A program made the translations under genes and the position numbers. This document shows positions 52,592 to 63,142 of a DNA stretch of 64,000 nt, in pieces (positions within the stretch are counted from its first letter, which is position 1; each line of letters begins with the position of its first letter). Source of the DNA: Ramlibacter cellulosilyticus (lineage in GTDB: Bacteria; Pseudomonadota; Gammaproteobacteria; Burkholderiales; Burkholderiaceae_C); assembly GCF_014297465.1 (NCBI RefSeq), contig NZ_JACORT010000006.1:186001-250000 (forward strand), given 5' to 3'. The notes below the pieces were generated by a model. That model was not told the DNA's origin. It was given only the letters and a program-made list of their open reading frames with translations, and did not search any database.

Positions 52592-52614
52592 TTTACAGCC
52601 GCTTTACCGTAAAG
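52592..52614. promoter_or_regulatory. Three TTTAC/GTAAA half-sites, CpxR-like box before a surface-protein gene
   Basis: TTTAC occurs at 52592-52596 and 52603-52607 (11 bases apart, one helix turn), and GTAAA follows at 52609-52613. CTTTAC-C-GTAAAG is a perfect palindrome. The pattern resembles the E. coli CpxR box (two GTAAA five bases apart) with one extra base. It ends just before a weak -35/-10 pair (CTGGCA 52615-52620, TAAGAT 52639-52644) of the gene at 52677. Confidence 0.4.
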
Positions 52615-52676
52615 GCTGGCAAGGTCATCCGCGCGTGCTTAAGATTTCAGCACCAGTAGTCCAACGAGTCCTCGCC

Positions 52677-53477
52677 ATGAAACAGACCGTCCTTTTCGCC
52701 GCGCTGGGGCTGGCCGCCTTCGGCGCCGCCGCGCAGGAATTCGGGAACGTCCTCTCCAGCACCCCCGTCGTCCAGCAGGTGGCGGTGCCCCGCACCGTCT
52801 GCCAGCCGATGGCCCCGTCCCAGGTCACGACCACCGGCGGCGGCGCCGCGGTGGGCGGCCTCACCGGCGCCGGCATCGGCAGCATGATCGGCCACGGCAG
52901 CGGCAACACCGCCGCCATCGCGGTCGGCACGATCATGGGCGCGATCATCGGCAACAACGTCGAAGCCCAGAACCAGCGCTACGCGCAGACCTACCCGCAG
53001 TGCGCCACCGAAAACGTGACCGAGAACCGCACGGTGGGCTACGACGTGGTGTACGAGTACCGCGGCCAGCAGTACAGCGCCCGCATGCCCTACGACCCGG
53101 GCCGCACCGTGCAGCTGCAGGGCCAGGTGGTGACGCAGGCGCCGGCGGCCACGCCGCTGGGCGATGGCGGCGGTGTCGTCGTCGCACCCCCGGTGCAACA
53201 GCAGGCCCCGCAGGTCGCCATGCCCGCGCCGCAGGTGACCACGGTGCCGACGCCCGTCGCCACCGTGCAGACGCCGGTGATCGTGCAGAGCCCCGCGCCG
53301 GTGGTCTACGGCCAGCCTTATCCGGCGTACGGCGCCTATCCCGCGTACCCGGCCTACCCGGCGTATCCCGCCTATCCGTATCCTTATCCGTACGCCCGTC
53401 CGTATCCGGCCTTCCCCATCGGCCTGTCGCTGGGCTTCTCCTTCAGCGGCCACGGCCACGGCCACCGCCATCGCTAG
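52677..53477 (+). CDS. Glycine-zipper surface/outer-membrane protein with Tyr-Pro-Ala repeats and His-rich tail
   Basis: A 266-residue exported protein with a signal peptide (MKQTVLFAALGLAAFGAAAQ). Residues ~58-100 are a glycine zipper (GGGAAVGGLTGAGIGSMIGHGSGN, IAVGTIMGAIIGNN), as in SlyB/YmgG-type membrane proteins. A conserved beta segment follows (YDVVYEYRGQQYSARMPYDPG). Then come Gln/Pro/Val-rich linkers, repeated Tyr-Pro-Ala units and a tail of alternating Gly-His ending in RHR, which might bind metal. A strong terminator follows. Function unknown; the family is tied to envelope stress. Confidence 0.82.
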   Translation: MKQTVLFAALGLAAFGAAAQEFGNVLSSTPVVQQVAVPRTVCQPMAPSQVTTTGGGAAVGGLTGAGIGSMIGHGSGNTAAIAVGTIMGAIIGNNVEAQNQRYAQTYPQCATENVTENRTVGYDVVYEYRGQQYSARMPYDPGRTVQLQGQVVTQAPAATPLGDGGGVVVAPPVQQQAPQVAMPAPQVTTVPTPVATVQTPVIVQSPAPVVYGQPYPAYGAYPAYPAYPAYPAYPYPYPYARPYPAFPIGLSLGFSFSGHGHGHRHR

Positions 53478-53496
53478 GCCTCGCGCCTCGCGTGCC

Positions 53497-53521
53497 AAGG
53501 GCGCCTGCGGGCGCCCTTTTT
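53497..53521 (+). terminator. Intrinsic terminator after the glycine-zipper gene
   Basis: A perfect nine-base stem (53497-53505 with 53510-53518) with a TGCG loop runs into five T residues. It lies 20 bases after the stop at 53477 and isolates ppnP from it. Confidence 0.88.
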
Positions 53522-53584
53522 CCTGCCCGGCCGGCGCCGCGGCGCGCTCGCCTAAAATTGCGGGTTTCCCCGGAAGCTATTCCC

Positions 53585-55241
<1,657 letters not shown>

Positions 55242-55266
55242 GGCCCGGCGGGCGGGAGGACGGTGG

Positions 55267-56031
55267 ATGGCGGCGGATCGCGATCCCCCGGCGTCGACCG
55301 TCCACGCCGAGCTCACGGCGCTCGTCGAGGAGATGCAGCGCCTCGAGCGTGAAGGCCGCCTCGACGAGGCCGCACGCGAGCGCCTGCAGGCGCGCAGCGA
55401 CGCGATCCTGCGCCGGTCGGAAGAAGAGACCGAAGCGATCCTCGCCCACGCGCGCGATCAGATGCGCTCCCTCGAGGCGGGCAGCATGTCGTGGTGGCAG
55501 TGGGCCTTCGTTGCACTGTTCATCGGGGTGGTCGTGGGCGCGGTCGCGCACGTGCAGGAAGGCGGCTTCTTCTTCGTGCGGGCCGACGCGTACCGGGCGG
55601 CGATGCCGTGGATGTTCGGGCTCCTCACCCTCGCGTTCGGCACGCTGCTGCTCGTCTCCGAGCGCTGGACGAACGCCGCGCGGGCCACCTGGCGCAATCC
55701 GGTCCTGCGCTGGGGCTTCTTCTTTCCTGCCACGGCCATGGTGATCTCCCTCGCGCTGGTGGTGAGCCCCCTCGGCTGGGCGGCGATGTTCACGCGCGCC
55801 CTCGGTGACGGAGTCCATGCGCGCGAAGGCCGCCTGCTGTCCCTGCATGATGGTTCGAGCAGCAGCAAGATCTGCCGCCAGAAAGGCGAGTTCCTCCACG
55901 CCGGGCAGACCGCGAACCTCTGCCTCGACGGCCGCGTCACCGGCGCCCTGCCGAAGCCGGGCGACACGGTCCTCCTCGACGGCTGGCAGACCGCCCTCGG
56001 CTTCTACGTGGGACGGATCGCCCGCCGCTGA
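55267..56031 (+). CDS. Hypothetical membrane protein with N-terminal coiled coil
   Basis: A 254-residue protein of no family I recognise. Residues ~12-70 are a charged helix likely to form a coiled coil (ELTALVEEMQRLEREGRLDEA, RRSEEETEAILAHARDQ). Three hydrophobic helices follow (about 77-93, 112-130 and 146-168). The last ~80 residues are polar with two cysteines (KICRQKGEF, ANLCLDG) and could form a small soluble domain. A GGAGG ribosome site precedes the ATG. It lies 25 bases after argG on the same strand. Confidence 0.7.
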   Translation: MAADRDPPASTVHAELTALVEEMQRLEREGRLDEAARERLQARSDAILRRSEEETEAILAHARDQMRSLEAGSMSWWQWAFVALFIGVVVGAVAHVQEGGFFFVRADAYRAAMPWMFGLLTLAFGTLLLVSERWTNAARATWRNPVLRWGFFFPATAMVISLALVVSPLGWAAMFTRALGDGVHAREGRLLSLHDGSSSSKICRQKGEFLHAGQTANLCLDGRVTGALPKPGDTVLLDGWQTALGFYVGRIARR

Positions 56032-56141
56032 TCGCGACGCGGTATTTGCTCACACGCGGACCTGTTCCGCCGCAAGCTCAGCCGCCGCACGCTCGCGCTA
56101 CGCGGTGTAACCTGTGGTGTCGCAGGGAAAGGGGTGTCCGC

Positions 56142-58064
56142 ATGGATGTGCACCAGAGCACCGCGCAGGCCTACCAGGAGCTGATCGAGATCGGCATCGC
56201 TCTGTCCGCCGAGAAGGACCCTGCGCGCCTGCGCGAACGCATCCTGCTGGAGGCCAAGGCGTTCACCAACGCCGACGCGGGCACGCTGTATCTCAAACGC
56301 AAGGGCACGGAGCTCGCGTTCCAGATCGTGCGCAACGACTCGCTCGGCATCGCGATGGGCGGCACGACCGGCGTGGAGATCGACCTGCCGCCGGTGCCGC
56401 TGGTGACGGAGACGGGCGCAGCCAACCTGCGGAACGTCGCCTCGTACTGCGCGATCACCGGCGAGATCGTGAACATCGAGGACGCGTACAGCCGCACCGA
56501 CCAGCTCGATTTCTCCGGCACCGAGGCTTTCGACCGCCGCCTCGGCTACCGGTCGCGCTCCTTCCTCACCGTGCCCCTGAAGAACCACCAGGGCTACGTG
56601 ATCGGCGTGCTGCAGCTGATCAACGCCAAGGACCGCGACGGCCGGGTCATCGCCTTCGATCCCTCCATCGTGCCGATGGTGAGCGCGCTCGCCTCGCAGG
56701 CGGCCGTCTCCATCGACAACCGCATGCTGATCGCGGAGCTGAAGCAGCTGCTGGACGCGTTCATCGGCGTGATCGCCGCGGCGATCGACACCAAGTCCCC
56801 GTACACGGGCGGGCACTGCCAGCGCGTGCCCGTGCTCACCGAGATGCTCGTGCGCGCCGCGTGCGAAGCGCAGGACGGGCCCTTCGGCGCCTTCGACCTC
56901 ACCGAGGAAGAGTGGTACGAGCTGCGCGTGGCCTGCTGGCTGCACGACTGCGGCAAGGTGATCACGCCGGAGCACATCGTCGACAAGGCGACCAAGCTGG
57001 AGTGCATCTACGACCGCATCCACGAAGTCCGCATGCGCTTCGAGGTGCTCAAGCGCGATGCCGAGATCGCCATGTTGCAGGGCCTGCTCGCAGGCGGCGA
57101 CGCCACCGCGCTGCGGGCCGAGTACGAGCGGCAGTGCGCCACGCTCGACGAGGAGTTCGCCTTCATCGGCGAATGCAACGTCGGCGGCGAATACATGGCG
57201 CCGGAGAAGGTCGAACGCCTGAAGCAGATCGCCGAACGCACGTGGACGCGTACGCTCTCCAACCGCGTGGGCATCTCCTACGCGGAGAAGAAGCGCCGCG
57301 ACGCGAGCCCCGAGCGGCCGCTGCCGGTGCAGGAGAAGCTGCTGGAGGACCGCTACGACCACATCAGCCCGCGCGAGGGGCTGCGGCTGTCCGCCGAGGG
57401 CAACCCCTGGGGCTTCCGCATGCGCGCCCCGGAGCGCGAGGCCAACCTCGGGGAGATCTACAACCTGTCGATCAGCCGCGGCACGCTGACCGAGGAAGAC
57501 CGCTACCGCATCAACGAGCACATGGCGCAGACCATCGTCATGCTCGAGTCGCTGCCCTGGCCGCGCCACCTGCGCCGCGTGCCGGAATACGCGGGCGGCC
57601 ACCACGAGAAGATGGACGGCACCGGCTACCCGCGCGGCCTGCGGCGCGAGGAGATGTCGATCCCCGCACGCGTCATGGCCATCGCCGACATCTTCGAGGC
57701 GCTCACCGCGGCCGACCGCCCGTACAAGCCGCCGAAGAAGCTCTCGGAGGCGCTGCGCATCATGCGCTTCATGGTGAAGGACAGGCACATCGACCCGGAC
57801 CTGTTCGGCCTGTTCGTGGAATCCGGCGTGTGGCGGCAGTACGCCGAGCAGTTCCTCAAGCCGGAGCAGATCGACGAGGTGGACGTGGGCATGCTGTGCG
57901 ACGGCATCGCCGAGCCGGCTGCCCCGCCCGTGCAGCCGGCGGTGACGGCGGCCGCCGCGGCGTGGGTGCAGCCGCTGGCCACGCGCGACGTGGACGACAC
58001 GCTGCCCGGCGCCGTCCCGCGCGGGCCGGGCGAGGCGGCGGCCGCGGCGAGCGGCGTCGCCTGA
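56142..58064 (+). CDS. GAF/HD-GYP-type phosphohydrolase with a long insertion
   Basis: A 640-residue signalling protein. Residues ~12-195 are a GAF domain (TNADAGTLYLKRKGTELAF, SRSFLTVPLKNHQGYVIGVLQLINA). Residues ~203-570 carry HD-GYP features: His268-Asp269 with Gly271-Lys272 (WLHDCGKVITPEH), then His487-His488-Glu489 and Asp492-Gly-x-Gly-Tyr-Pro (GGHHEKMDGTGYPRG). HD-GYP enzymes hydrolyse cyclic di-GMP. The HD and HHE motifs are about 218 residues apart, far more than the usual ~60, so a large helical insertion lies between. The tail (after ~590) is Ala/Pro-rich. The start is the ATG at 56142, preceded by GGGAAAGGGG. Confidence 0.85.
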   Translation: MDVHQSTAQAYQELIEIGIALSAEKDPARLRERILLEAKAFTNADAGTLYLKRKGTELAFQIVRNDSLGIAMGGTTGVEIDLPPVPLVTETGAANLRNVASYCAITGEIVNIEDAYSRTDQLDFSGTEAFDRRLGYRSRSFLTVPLKNHQGYVIGVLQLINAKDRDGRVIAFDPSIVPMVSALASQAAVSIDNRMLIAELKQLLDAFIGVIAAAIDTKSPYTGGHCQRVPVLTEMLVRAACEAQDGPFGAFDLTEEEWYELRVACWLHDCGKVITPEHIVDKATKLECIYDRIHEVRMRFEVLKRDAEIAMLQGLLAGGDATALRAEYERQCATLDEEFAFIGECNVGGEYMAPEKVERLKQIAERTWTRTLSNRVGISYAEKKRRDASPERPLPVQEKLLEDRYDHISPREGLRLSAEGNPWGFRMRAPEREANLGEIYNLSISRGTLTEEDRYRINEHMAQTIVMLESLPWPRHLRRVPEYAGGHHEKMDGTGYPRGLRREEMSIPARVMAIADIFEALTAADRPYKPPKKLSEALRIMRFMVKDRHIDPDLFGLFVESGVWRQYAEQFLKPEQIDEVDVGMLCDGIAEPAAPPVQPAVTAAAAAWVQPLATRDVDDTLPGAVPRGPGEAAAAASGVA

Positions 58065-58174
58065 GGCGTCGTCGCCACCGCCCTGCGGCAGACGTTGGCT
58101 TCCCTGCGCGCGAGGATTACCATGGCACCGTCCCGTCCACCGGAGAGCCGCCGTGGCGGCGAAAGGAGTTCCGC

Positions 58175-58537
58175 ATGGCACGCGTGAAGCACTGGCAGGA
58201 TCCCGTGAACGCCCTCGTCGGCGCCTGGCTGGTCCTCTCCCCCTGGGTCCTCGGCTTCCAGTCCGTGGTGATCGCCGCGGCCACCACGGCGGCGGTCGGC
58301 GCCCTCCTCTTCGCCACCAGCGTCGGCGCGATGCAGTTTTCGCAGGCCTGGGAGGAATGGCTGGACGTGGTGCTCGGCGTCGCGCTGATGCTGCTGCCCA
58401 CGGTGTTCGGCTTCGACGGCGTACGTCCGGCGCTGCAGAACGCGCTGGCCTGCGGCGCGATCGTCACCTTCCTCGCCCTGTGGGTGCTCGCCAGCGACGA
58501 CGTGCTGGCGGGGTGGTGGGAGAAGAACGTCGGGTAG
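58175..58537 (+). CDS. SPW-repeat membrane protein
   Basis: A 120-residue membrane protein with four predicted helices in two SPW repeats: NALVGAWLVLSPWVLGF (residues ~11-27) and a degenerate WLDVVLGVALMLLPTVFGF (~62-80). The family name comes from the Ser-Pro-Trp triplet, which is intact only in the first repeat. The function is unknown. The ATG at 58175 has AAAGGAG upstream. It converges on murB with a perfect 32-base inverted repeat between. Confidence 0.88.
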   Translation: MARVKHWQDPVNALVGAWLVLSPWVLGFQSVVIAAATTAAVGALLFATSVGAMQFSQAWEEWLDVVLGVALMLLPTVFGFDGVRPALQNALACGAIVTFLALWVLASDDVLAGWWEKNVG

Positions 58538-58547
58538 AGGACGGAAA

Positions 58548-58629
58548 GCTGGGGTGCGCTTCGCGCAACCCAGCCTACGAACGTACGCGTTCGCCCCCGT
58601 AGGCTGGGTTGCGCGAAGCGCACCCCAGC
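58548..58629. repeat. Perfect 32-base inverted repeat between convergent genes
   Basis: Arms at 58548-58579 and 58598-58629 are exact reverse complements with an 18-base loop. The arm contains GGGGTGCGCTTCGCGCAACC, similar in style to the repeat at 7927 (GGGGTTCGCTTCGCTCACC). Lying between the ends of the SPW gene and murB, it is probably a two-way terminator. Confidence 0.9.
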
Positions 58630-58641
58630 AATCTCAAGCCA

Positions 58642-59682
58642 TCACACCACCACCGGCTCCGGCTCCAGCCGGATCCCGAACCGCTCGTACACGCTGGTCT
58701 GGATGGCGCGCGCCAGCGTGACGACCTCGCCGCCCGTGGCGCCGCCGCGGTTGACCAGCACCAGCGCCTGCTTCTCGTAGACGCCCGCCTGCCCCACGGA
58801 CTTGCCTTTCCAGCCGCAGGCGTCGATCAGCCAGCCGGCGGCGAGCTTGATCGAGCCGTCCGGCATGGGGTAGTGCACGATGCCGGGGTCGCGGGCGATG
58901 ATGTCCTGGCACTGCTCGGGGGTGACGGTCGGGTTCTTGAAGAAGCTGCCCGCGTTGCCGATCACGCGCGGGTCCGGCAGCTTGGCGCTGCGGATCGCGC
59001 AGACCCAGTCGTAGATCTGCCGCGGGCTGGGGTGGACGACGCCCGACTCCGTCACCTTGCGCTGCAGGTCCAGGTAACCCAGCACCGGCTTCCAGGGCTT
59101 GGGCAGCCGGAAGCGCACGCGCAGGATCAGCGCCCGGCCCGCGAGGCCGAAGTCGCTGTCGCGCGCCGGGGAATGCTTGAACACGGAATCGCGGTAGCCG
59201 AAGGCGCACTGTCCGGCATCGAGCGTGAATTCGCGCCCGGTCATCAGGTCGATGGCGTCCAGCGATTCGAAGCGGTCCTGCAGCTCGATGCCGTAGGCGC
59301 CGATGTTCTGTACCGGGGAGGCGCCCACGGTGCCCGGGATCAGCGCCAGGTTTTCCAGCCCGCCGAAGCCCTGCTCGATGGTCCAGGTCACGGCCTCGTG
59401 CCAGTTCTCCCCGGCGCCGAATTCGACCACGGCGGACCGGGGGCCGTCCTCCAGCACGCGCCGGCCCGGCACCTCCACCTTGAGCACCACCGCCTTCACG
59501 TCGCCGGTCAGCACGATGTTGCTGCCGCCGCCCAGGACGAAGCTGGGCTCCTTGGAAAGCTCGGGGTGCGCCAGCACGGCGTGGACGTCCGCGGCGGACT
59601 TCACGCGCACCATGTTCCTGGCGCGCGCCACGATGCCGAACGTGTTGTGCGGCTGCAGCGACGCGTTGGTCTCGACGATCAT
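58642..59682 (-). CDS. murB: UDP-N-acetylenolpyruvoylglucosamine reductase
   Basis: A 346-residue FAD enzyme that reduces UDP-GlcNAc-enolpyruvate to UDP-MurNAc in peptidoglycan synthesis. Visible features are [15 protein letters not shown], the FAD loop [30 protein letters not shown] and the catalytic Ser region NAGSFFKNP. The length fits the E. coli type I MurB (342). The start is the ATG at 59680-59682; no ribosome site is present, and CACAAT lies six bases before it, so it may be leaderless. It is divergent from yajQ. Confidence 0.95.
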   Translation of the reverse strand: MIVETNASLQPHNTFGIVARARNMVRVKSAADVHAVLAHPELSKEPSFVLGGGSNIVLTGDVKAVVLKVEVPGRRVLEDGPRSAVVEFGAGENWHEAVTWTIEQGFGGLENLALIPGTVGASPVQNIGAYGIELQDRFESLDAIDLMTGREFTLDAGQCAFGYRDSVFKHSPARDSDFGLAGRALILRVRFRLPKPWKPVLGYLDLQRKVTESGVVHPSPRQIYDWVCAIRSAKLPDPRVIGNAGSFFKNPTVTPEQCQDIIARDPGIVHYPMPDGSIKLAAGWLIDACGWKGKSVGQAGVYEKQALVLVNRGGATGGEVVTLARAIQTSVYERFGIRLEPEPVVV

Positions 59683-59733
59683 GGGAGAATTGTGGCCCAA
59701 GCAGCCACCCGGCTGTGCAGGAGGACACCTCAT

Positions 59734-60219
59734 ATGCCGTCGTTCGATACCGTGTGCGAGCCCAACATGGTGGAAGTGAAGAACGCCGTGGAAAACGCCG
59801 CCAAGGAGATCGGGACCCGGTTCGACTTCAAGGGCACCGCCGCGGCCATCGAGATCAAGGACAAGGAAGTCACCCTCACGGGCGACGCCGAGTTCCAGCT
59901 GAACCAGGTCTACGACATCCTGGTCGGCAAGCTCGCCAAGCGCAACGTGGACGTGCGCTTCCTGGACAAGGGCGACGTCCAGAAGATCGGCGGCGACAAG
60001 GTGAAGCAGGTCGTCAAGGTCCGCAGCGGGATCGAGTCCGAACAGGCGAAGAAGCTGCAGAGGCTGATCAAGGACAGCAAGCTGAAGGTGCAGGCGGCGA
60101 TCCAGGGCGATTCCGTGCGGGTCACGGGCGCCAAGAAGGACGACCTGCAGGCGACGATGGCCCTTGTGCGCAAGGAGATGGCAGAGCTACCCTTGTCCTT
60201 CACGAATTTCCGGGACTGA
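59734..60219 (+). CDS. yajQ: YajQ family nucleotide-binding protein
   Basis: A 161-residue cytoplasmic protein of the YajQ (UPF0234) family. It starts [22 protein letters not shown] and contains [20 protein letters not shown] and [32 protein letters not shown] Xanthomonas member was reported to bind cyclic di-GMP and act with a transcription factor; that role is not proven generally. The ATG at 59734 follows AGGAGG at a good distance. It is divergent from murB and followed by a protease gene after 13 bases. Confidence 0.95.
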   Translation: MPSFDTVCEPNMVEVKNAVENAAKEIGTRFDFKGTAAAIEIKDKEVTLTGDAEFQLNQVYDILVGKLAKRNVDVRFLDKGDVQKIGGDKVKQVVKVRSGIESEQAKKLQRLIKDSKLKVQAAIQGDSVRVTGAKKDDLQATMALVRKEMAELPLSFTNFRD

Positions 60220-60232
60220 AAAGGGAGAGCCC

Positions 60233-60868
60233 ATGAAGCGCCTGTTCGCCACCCTCCTGGCCCTGGCGGCCGGGGCCGCCGCCGCGCAATCCGTCACGCT
60301 CCAGGGCATGCTCGGGTCCAAGGCCTTGCTGGTGGTCGACGGCCGCCCGCCCAAGGCCGTCGCGGCCGGGGAGACCTGGCAGGGCGTCAAGGTGGTCTCC
60401 ACCGCCGGCGACCAGGCCGTGCTGGAGGTCGGCGGCCAGCGCCAGACGCTGCGCGTGGGCGACTCGCCCATGGCCTGGGGCGCCACGGCGGCGCCGATGG
60501 GCAACAAGATCGTGCTCACGGCCGGCAGCGGCGGGCACTTCGTCACGCAGGGCGCGATCAACGGACGCGCGGTGCAGTTCATGGTGGACACCGGCGCCAC
60601 CTCCATCGCCATGGGGGCGGCGGAGGCCGAGCGCCTGGGCATCGACTACAGGAAGGGCCAGCTCGGGCGCGGCAACACCGCCAACGGGCAGGTCACCGTC
60701 TACCAGGTCAAGCTGTCCTCCGTGCGCGTCGGCGACGTGGAGGTCTACGACGTGGATGCGGCGGTCCTTCCCAACCACGGCGGGCACATCCTGCTGGGCA
60801 ACAGCTTCCTCGGCCGCTTCCAGATGACACGCTTCAACGACCAGCTGGTGCTGGAGCGCCGCTACTGA
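60233..60868 (+). CDS. Exported retropepsin-like aspartic protease
   Basis: A 211-residue protein with a signal peptide (MKRLFATLLALAAGAAAAQS, cut near 19). Residues ~102-205 are a retropepsin-like domain with the catalytic motif Asp119-Thr-Gly-Ala (VQFMVDTGATSIAMGAAEA) and the flap-like HILLGNSFLGRF. A single lobe implies action as a dimer. This is the TIGR02281-type group of periplasmic aspartyl proteases; substrates are unknown. AAGGGAG precedes the ATG. It directly follows yajQ and precedes an MFS gene by one base. Confidence 0.9.
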   Translation: MKRLFATLLALAAGAAAAQSVTLQGMLGSKALLVVDGRPPKAVAAGETWQGVKVVSTAGDQAVLEVGGQRQTLRVGDSPMAWGATAAPMGNKIVLTAGSGGHFVTQGAINGRAVQFMVDTGATSIAMGAAEAERLGIDYRKGQLGRGNTANGQVTVYQVKLSSVRVGDVEVYDVDAAVLPNHGGHILLGNSFLGRFQMTRFNDQLVLERRY

Positions 60869-60869
60869 C

Positions 60870-62477
60870 TTGAGGGACTCCGAATACCCCGGGCCCCGCG
60901 AGGCGCGGCCCCGCGAAAGCGCGCTCGGGCCCTTGCGCGCGCCGGTGTTCCGCATGCTGTGGTTCACCTGGCTCGCCGCCAACACGAGCATGTGGATGAA
61001 CGACGTGGCGTCGGCCTGGCTGATGACCACGCTGGGGCCGTCGCCGCTGTGGGTGGCCCTGGTGCAGAGCGCATCGACGCTGCCCGTCTTCCTGCTCGGG
61101 CTGCCCAGCGGCGCGCTGGCCGACACGGTGGACCGCCGGCGCTACTTCATGGCGACGCAGTTCTGGGTGGCGGCCGTGGCCACGCTCCTGTGCGTCGTGA
61201 TCCTCCTGGACCGGCTCACCGCCCCGTTGCTGCTGGCGCTCACTTTCGCCAACGGCATCGGCCTGGCGATGCGCTGGCCCGTGTTCGCCGCCATCATCCC
61301 GGAGATCGTCCCGCGCCCGCAGCTGGCGCAGGCGCTGGCCCTCAACGGCATCGCGATGAACGCTTCGCGCATCATCGGCCCCCTGGTGGCGGGCGCGCTG
61401 ATCGCGAGCTTCGGCAGCGCCTACGTCTTCGTGCTGAACGCCACGCTGTCCGTGATGGCGGGCATCACCATCATGCGCTGGCGCCGCGTGCACCAGGAAA
61501 GCCCGCTCGGGCGCGAGCCGCTCGCCAGCGCGATGCGCGTGGGCGTGCAGTACGTGTGGCAGTCGGGCCGCATGCGCGCGGTGCTGTTGCGCATCGCCCT
61601 CTTCTTCCTGCATTCCACGGCATTGCTGGCGCTCTTGCCGCTGGTGGCGCGCGGCCTGCACGGAGGCACCGCGGGCACCTTCACCGTGCTGCTCGCCTCC
61701 ATGGGCGTCGGCGCGATCATCGCCGCCCTGCTGATGCCGCAGATCCGGCGCTGGCTGCCGCTGCAGCCGCGCGTGCTGGTGGGCACGGCCTTGCAGGCGT
61801 TCGCGTCCGTCGTGGTGGTGTACGCGCCGAGCATCTGGCTGGCCGTGCCGGGGATGATCGTCGCCGGCGCCGCCTGGATCACCGTGGCGAACTCGCTCAC
61901 GGTGGCCGCGCAGATGGCGCTGCCCGACTGGGTGCGGGCGCGCGGCATGTCGATCTACCAGATGGCGCTGATGGGGTCCACGGCCGCCGGTGCCGCGCTC
62001 TGGGGCCAGGTCGCCACGTGGACCAGCATCCAGCATGCGCTGGCCATCGCGGCCGTCACGAGCGTCGTGACGATGCTGGTCGCGCAGCGCACCGTCGTCG
62101 ACCGCGGCACCGAGGAAGACCACACGCCGTCGCGCGTGCTGAAGGTCCCGGAGATGCCGGAGCCGCCGCAGGCCGGCCGCATCCAGGTGCGGGTCGAATA
62201 CCGCATCGACCCGGCACGGGCACCGGAATTCCTGGCCCTCATGCAGGAGAGCCGCCGCAGCCGCCTGCGCCAGGGCGCGCTCGACTGGCAGTTGCTGCAC
62301 GACCTGTACGAGCCGGGGCGCTACGTGGAGCAGATCACGGACGCGTCCTGGACCGAGCACCTGCGCCGCTTCGACCGCATCAGCGCCGACGACGTCGCCC
62401 TGCGCGACAAGCGCCTCGCCTTCCACATCGGCGAGGAGCCGCCGCGCGTGTCGCGCTTCCTGGTGGAACAGGAATAG
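60870..62477 (+). CDS. MFS transporter (MFS_3/EntS type) with C-terminal monooxygenase-like domain
   Basis: A 535-residue inner-membrane exporter. The family opening SALGPLRAPVFRMLWFTWLAANTSMWMNDVASAWLM is followed by twelve helices to residue ~410. The last ~110 residues form an ABM-like alpha/beta domain (IQVRVEYRIDPARAPEFLALMQ, QLLHDLYEPGRYVEQ, WTEHLRRFDR), a known tail of this group. The start is TTG at 60870, one base after the protease stop. Later GTG or ATG codons (60942, 60953) would remove the conserved ALGPLR segment. Substrate unknown; siderophore export is one family role. Confidence 0.88.
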   Translation: MRDSEYPGPREARPRESALGPLRAPVFRMLWFTWLAANTSMWMNDVASAWLMTTLGPSPLWVALVQSASTLPVFLLGLPSGALADTVDRRRYFMATQFWVAAVATLLCVVILLDRLTAPLLLALTFANGIGLAMRWPVFAAIIPEIVPRPQLAQALALNGIAMNASRIIGPLVAGALIASFGSAYVFVLNATLSVMAGITIMRWRRVHQESPLGREPLASAMRVGVQYVWQSGRMRAVLLRIALFFLHSTALLALLPLVARGLHGGTAGTFTVLLASMGVGAIIAALLMPQIRRWLPLQPRVLVGTALQAFASVVVVYAPSIWLAVPGMIVAGAAWITVANSLTVAAQMALPDWVRARGMSIYQMALMGSTAAGAALWGQVATWTSIQHALAIAAVTSVVTMLVAQRTVVDRGTEEDHTPSRVLKVPEMPEPPQAGRIQVRVEYRIDPARAPEFLALMQESRRSRLRQGALDWQLLHDLYEPGRYVEQITDASWTEHLRRFDRISADDVALRDKRLAFHIGEEPPRVSRFLVEQE

Positions 62478-62484
62478 CCTGCCC

Positions 62485-63117
62485 TCACCCGGCTTTCTTC
62501 GCCCCCAGCCGGCTTTCCTTGCCTTCCAGCAGCCGCTGGATGTTCTCGCGGTGGCGCCATGCGAGCAGCAGCGCCATCGCGAACAGTGCCACCGCGACCG
62601 GGCGCTCGGCGTACCAGGCGAGGCGGTCGCCCATCAGGTAGTACACGGGCGCGAACACCGCCGACACCAGGGAGGCGAGCGAGGAATAGCGGAAGAAGAA
62701 GGCGATGATCAGCCAGGTGAGGCCGGTGGCCACGCCCAGCATCCAGTCGATGCCGAACACCACGCCCAGGAAGGTGGCCACGCCCTTGCCGCCCTGGAAG
62801 CGGAAGAAGACGGGATAGAGGTGGCCGAGGAAGGCCGCAAGCCCGACCATCGCCATCGTGCCTTCGTGCAGCCCGTGGCGGTCGCCGAACAGCTTCACCA
62901 GCAGCACGGGTACGAAGCCCTTCATCGCATCGAGCAGCAGCGTGACGACGGCGGCGGGCTTGCTGCCGGAGCGCAGCACGTTGGTCGCGCCCGGGTTCTT
63001 GCTGCCGAACGTGCGCGGGTCCGCGAGGCCCATCGCCTTGCTCACGAGCACGGCGAACGCGAGCGACCCCAGCAGGTAGGCGGCCAGCACCGCCAGCGCG
63101 GGATACAGCGACTCCAT
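62485..63117 (-). CDS. plsY: Glycerol-3-phosphate acyltransferase (acyl-phosphate dependent)
   Basis: A 210-residue inner-membrane enzyme that acylates glycerol-3-phosphate at sn-1 from acyl-phosphate, the first step of phospholipid synthesis. The conserved motifs are GSKNPGATNVLR, HLYPVFFRFQGGKGVATFLG and, between helices, the C-terminal WRHRENIQRLLEGKE. Five or more membrane helices are visible. The start is the ATG at 63115-63117. It converges on the MFS gene with seven bases between stops. Confidence 0.96.
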   Translation of the reverse strand: MESLYPALAVLAAYLLGSLAFAVLVSKAMGLADPRTFGSKNPGATNVLRSGSKPAAVVTLLLDAMKGFVPVLLVKLFGDRHGLHEGTMAMVGLAAFLGHLYPVFFRFQGGKGVATFLGVVFGIDWMLGVATGLTWLIIAFFFRYSSLASLVSAVFAPVYYLMGDRLAWYAERPVAVALFAMALLLAWRHRENIQRLLEGKESRLGAKKAG

Positions 63118-63142
63118 CTCTCGTCTCCTCCTTGTGTGGGCG

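Noticed and set aside
60953..62477. ATG start for the MFS transporter
   Set aside because: It would cut off the conserved ALGPLRAPVFR segment before the first helix; the TTG at 60870 keeps it.
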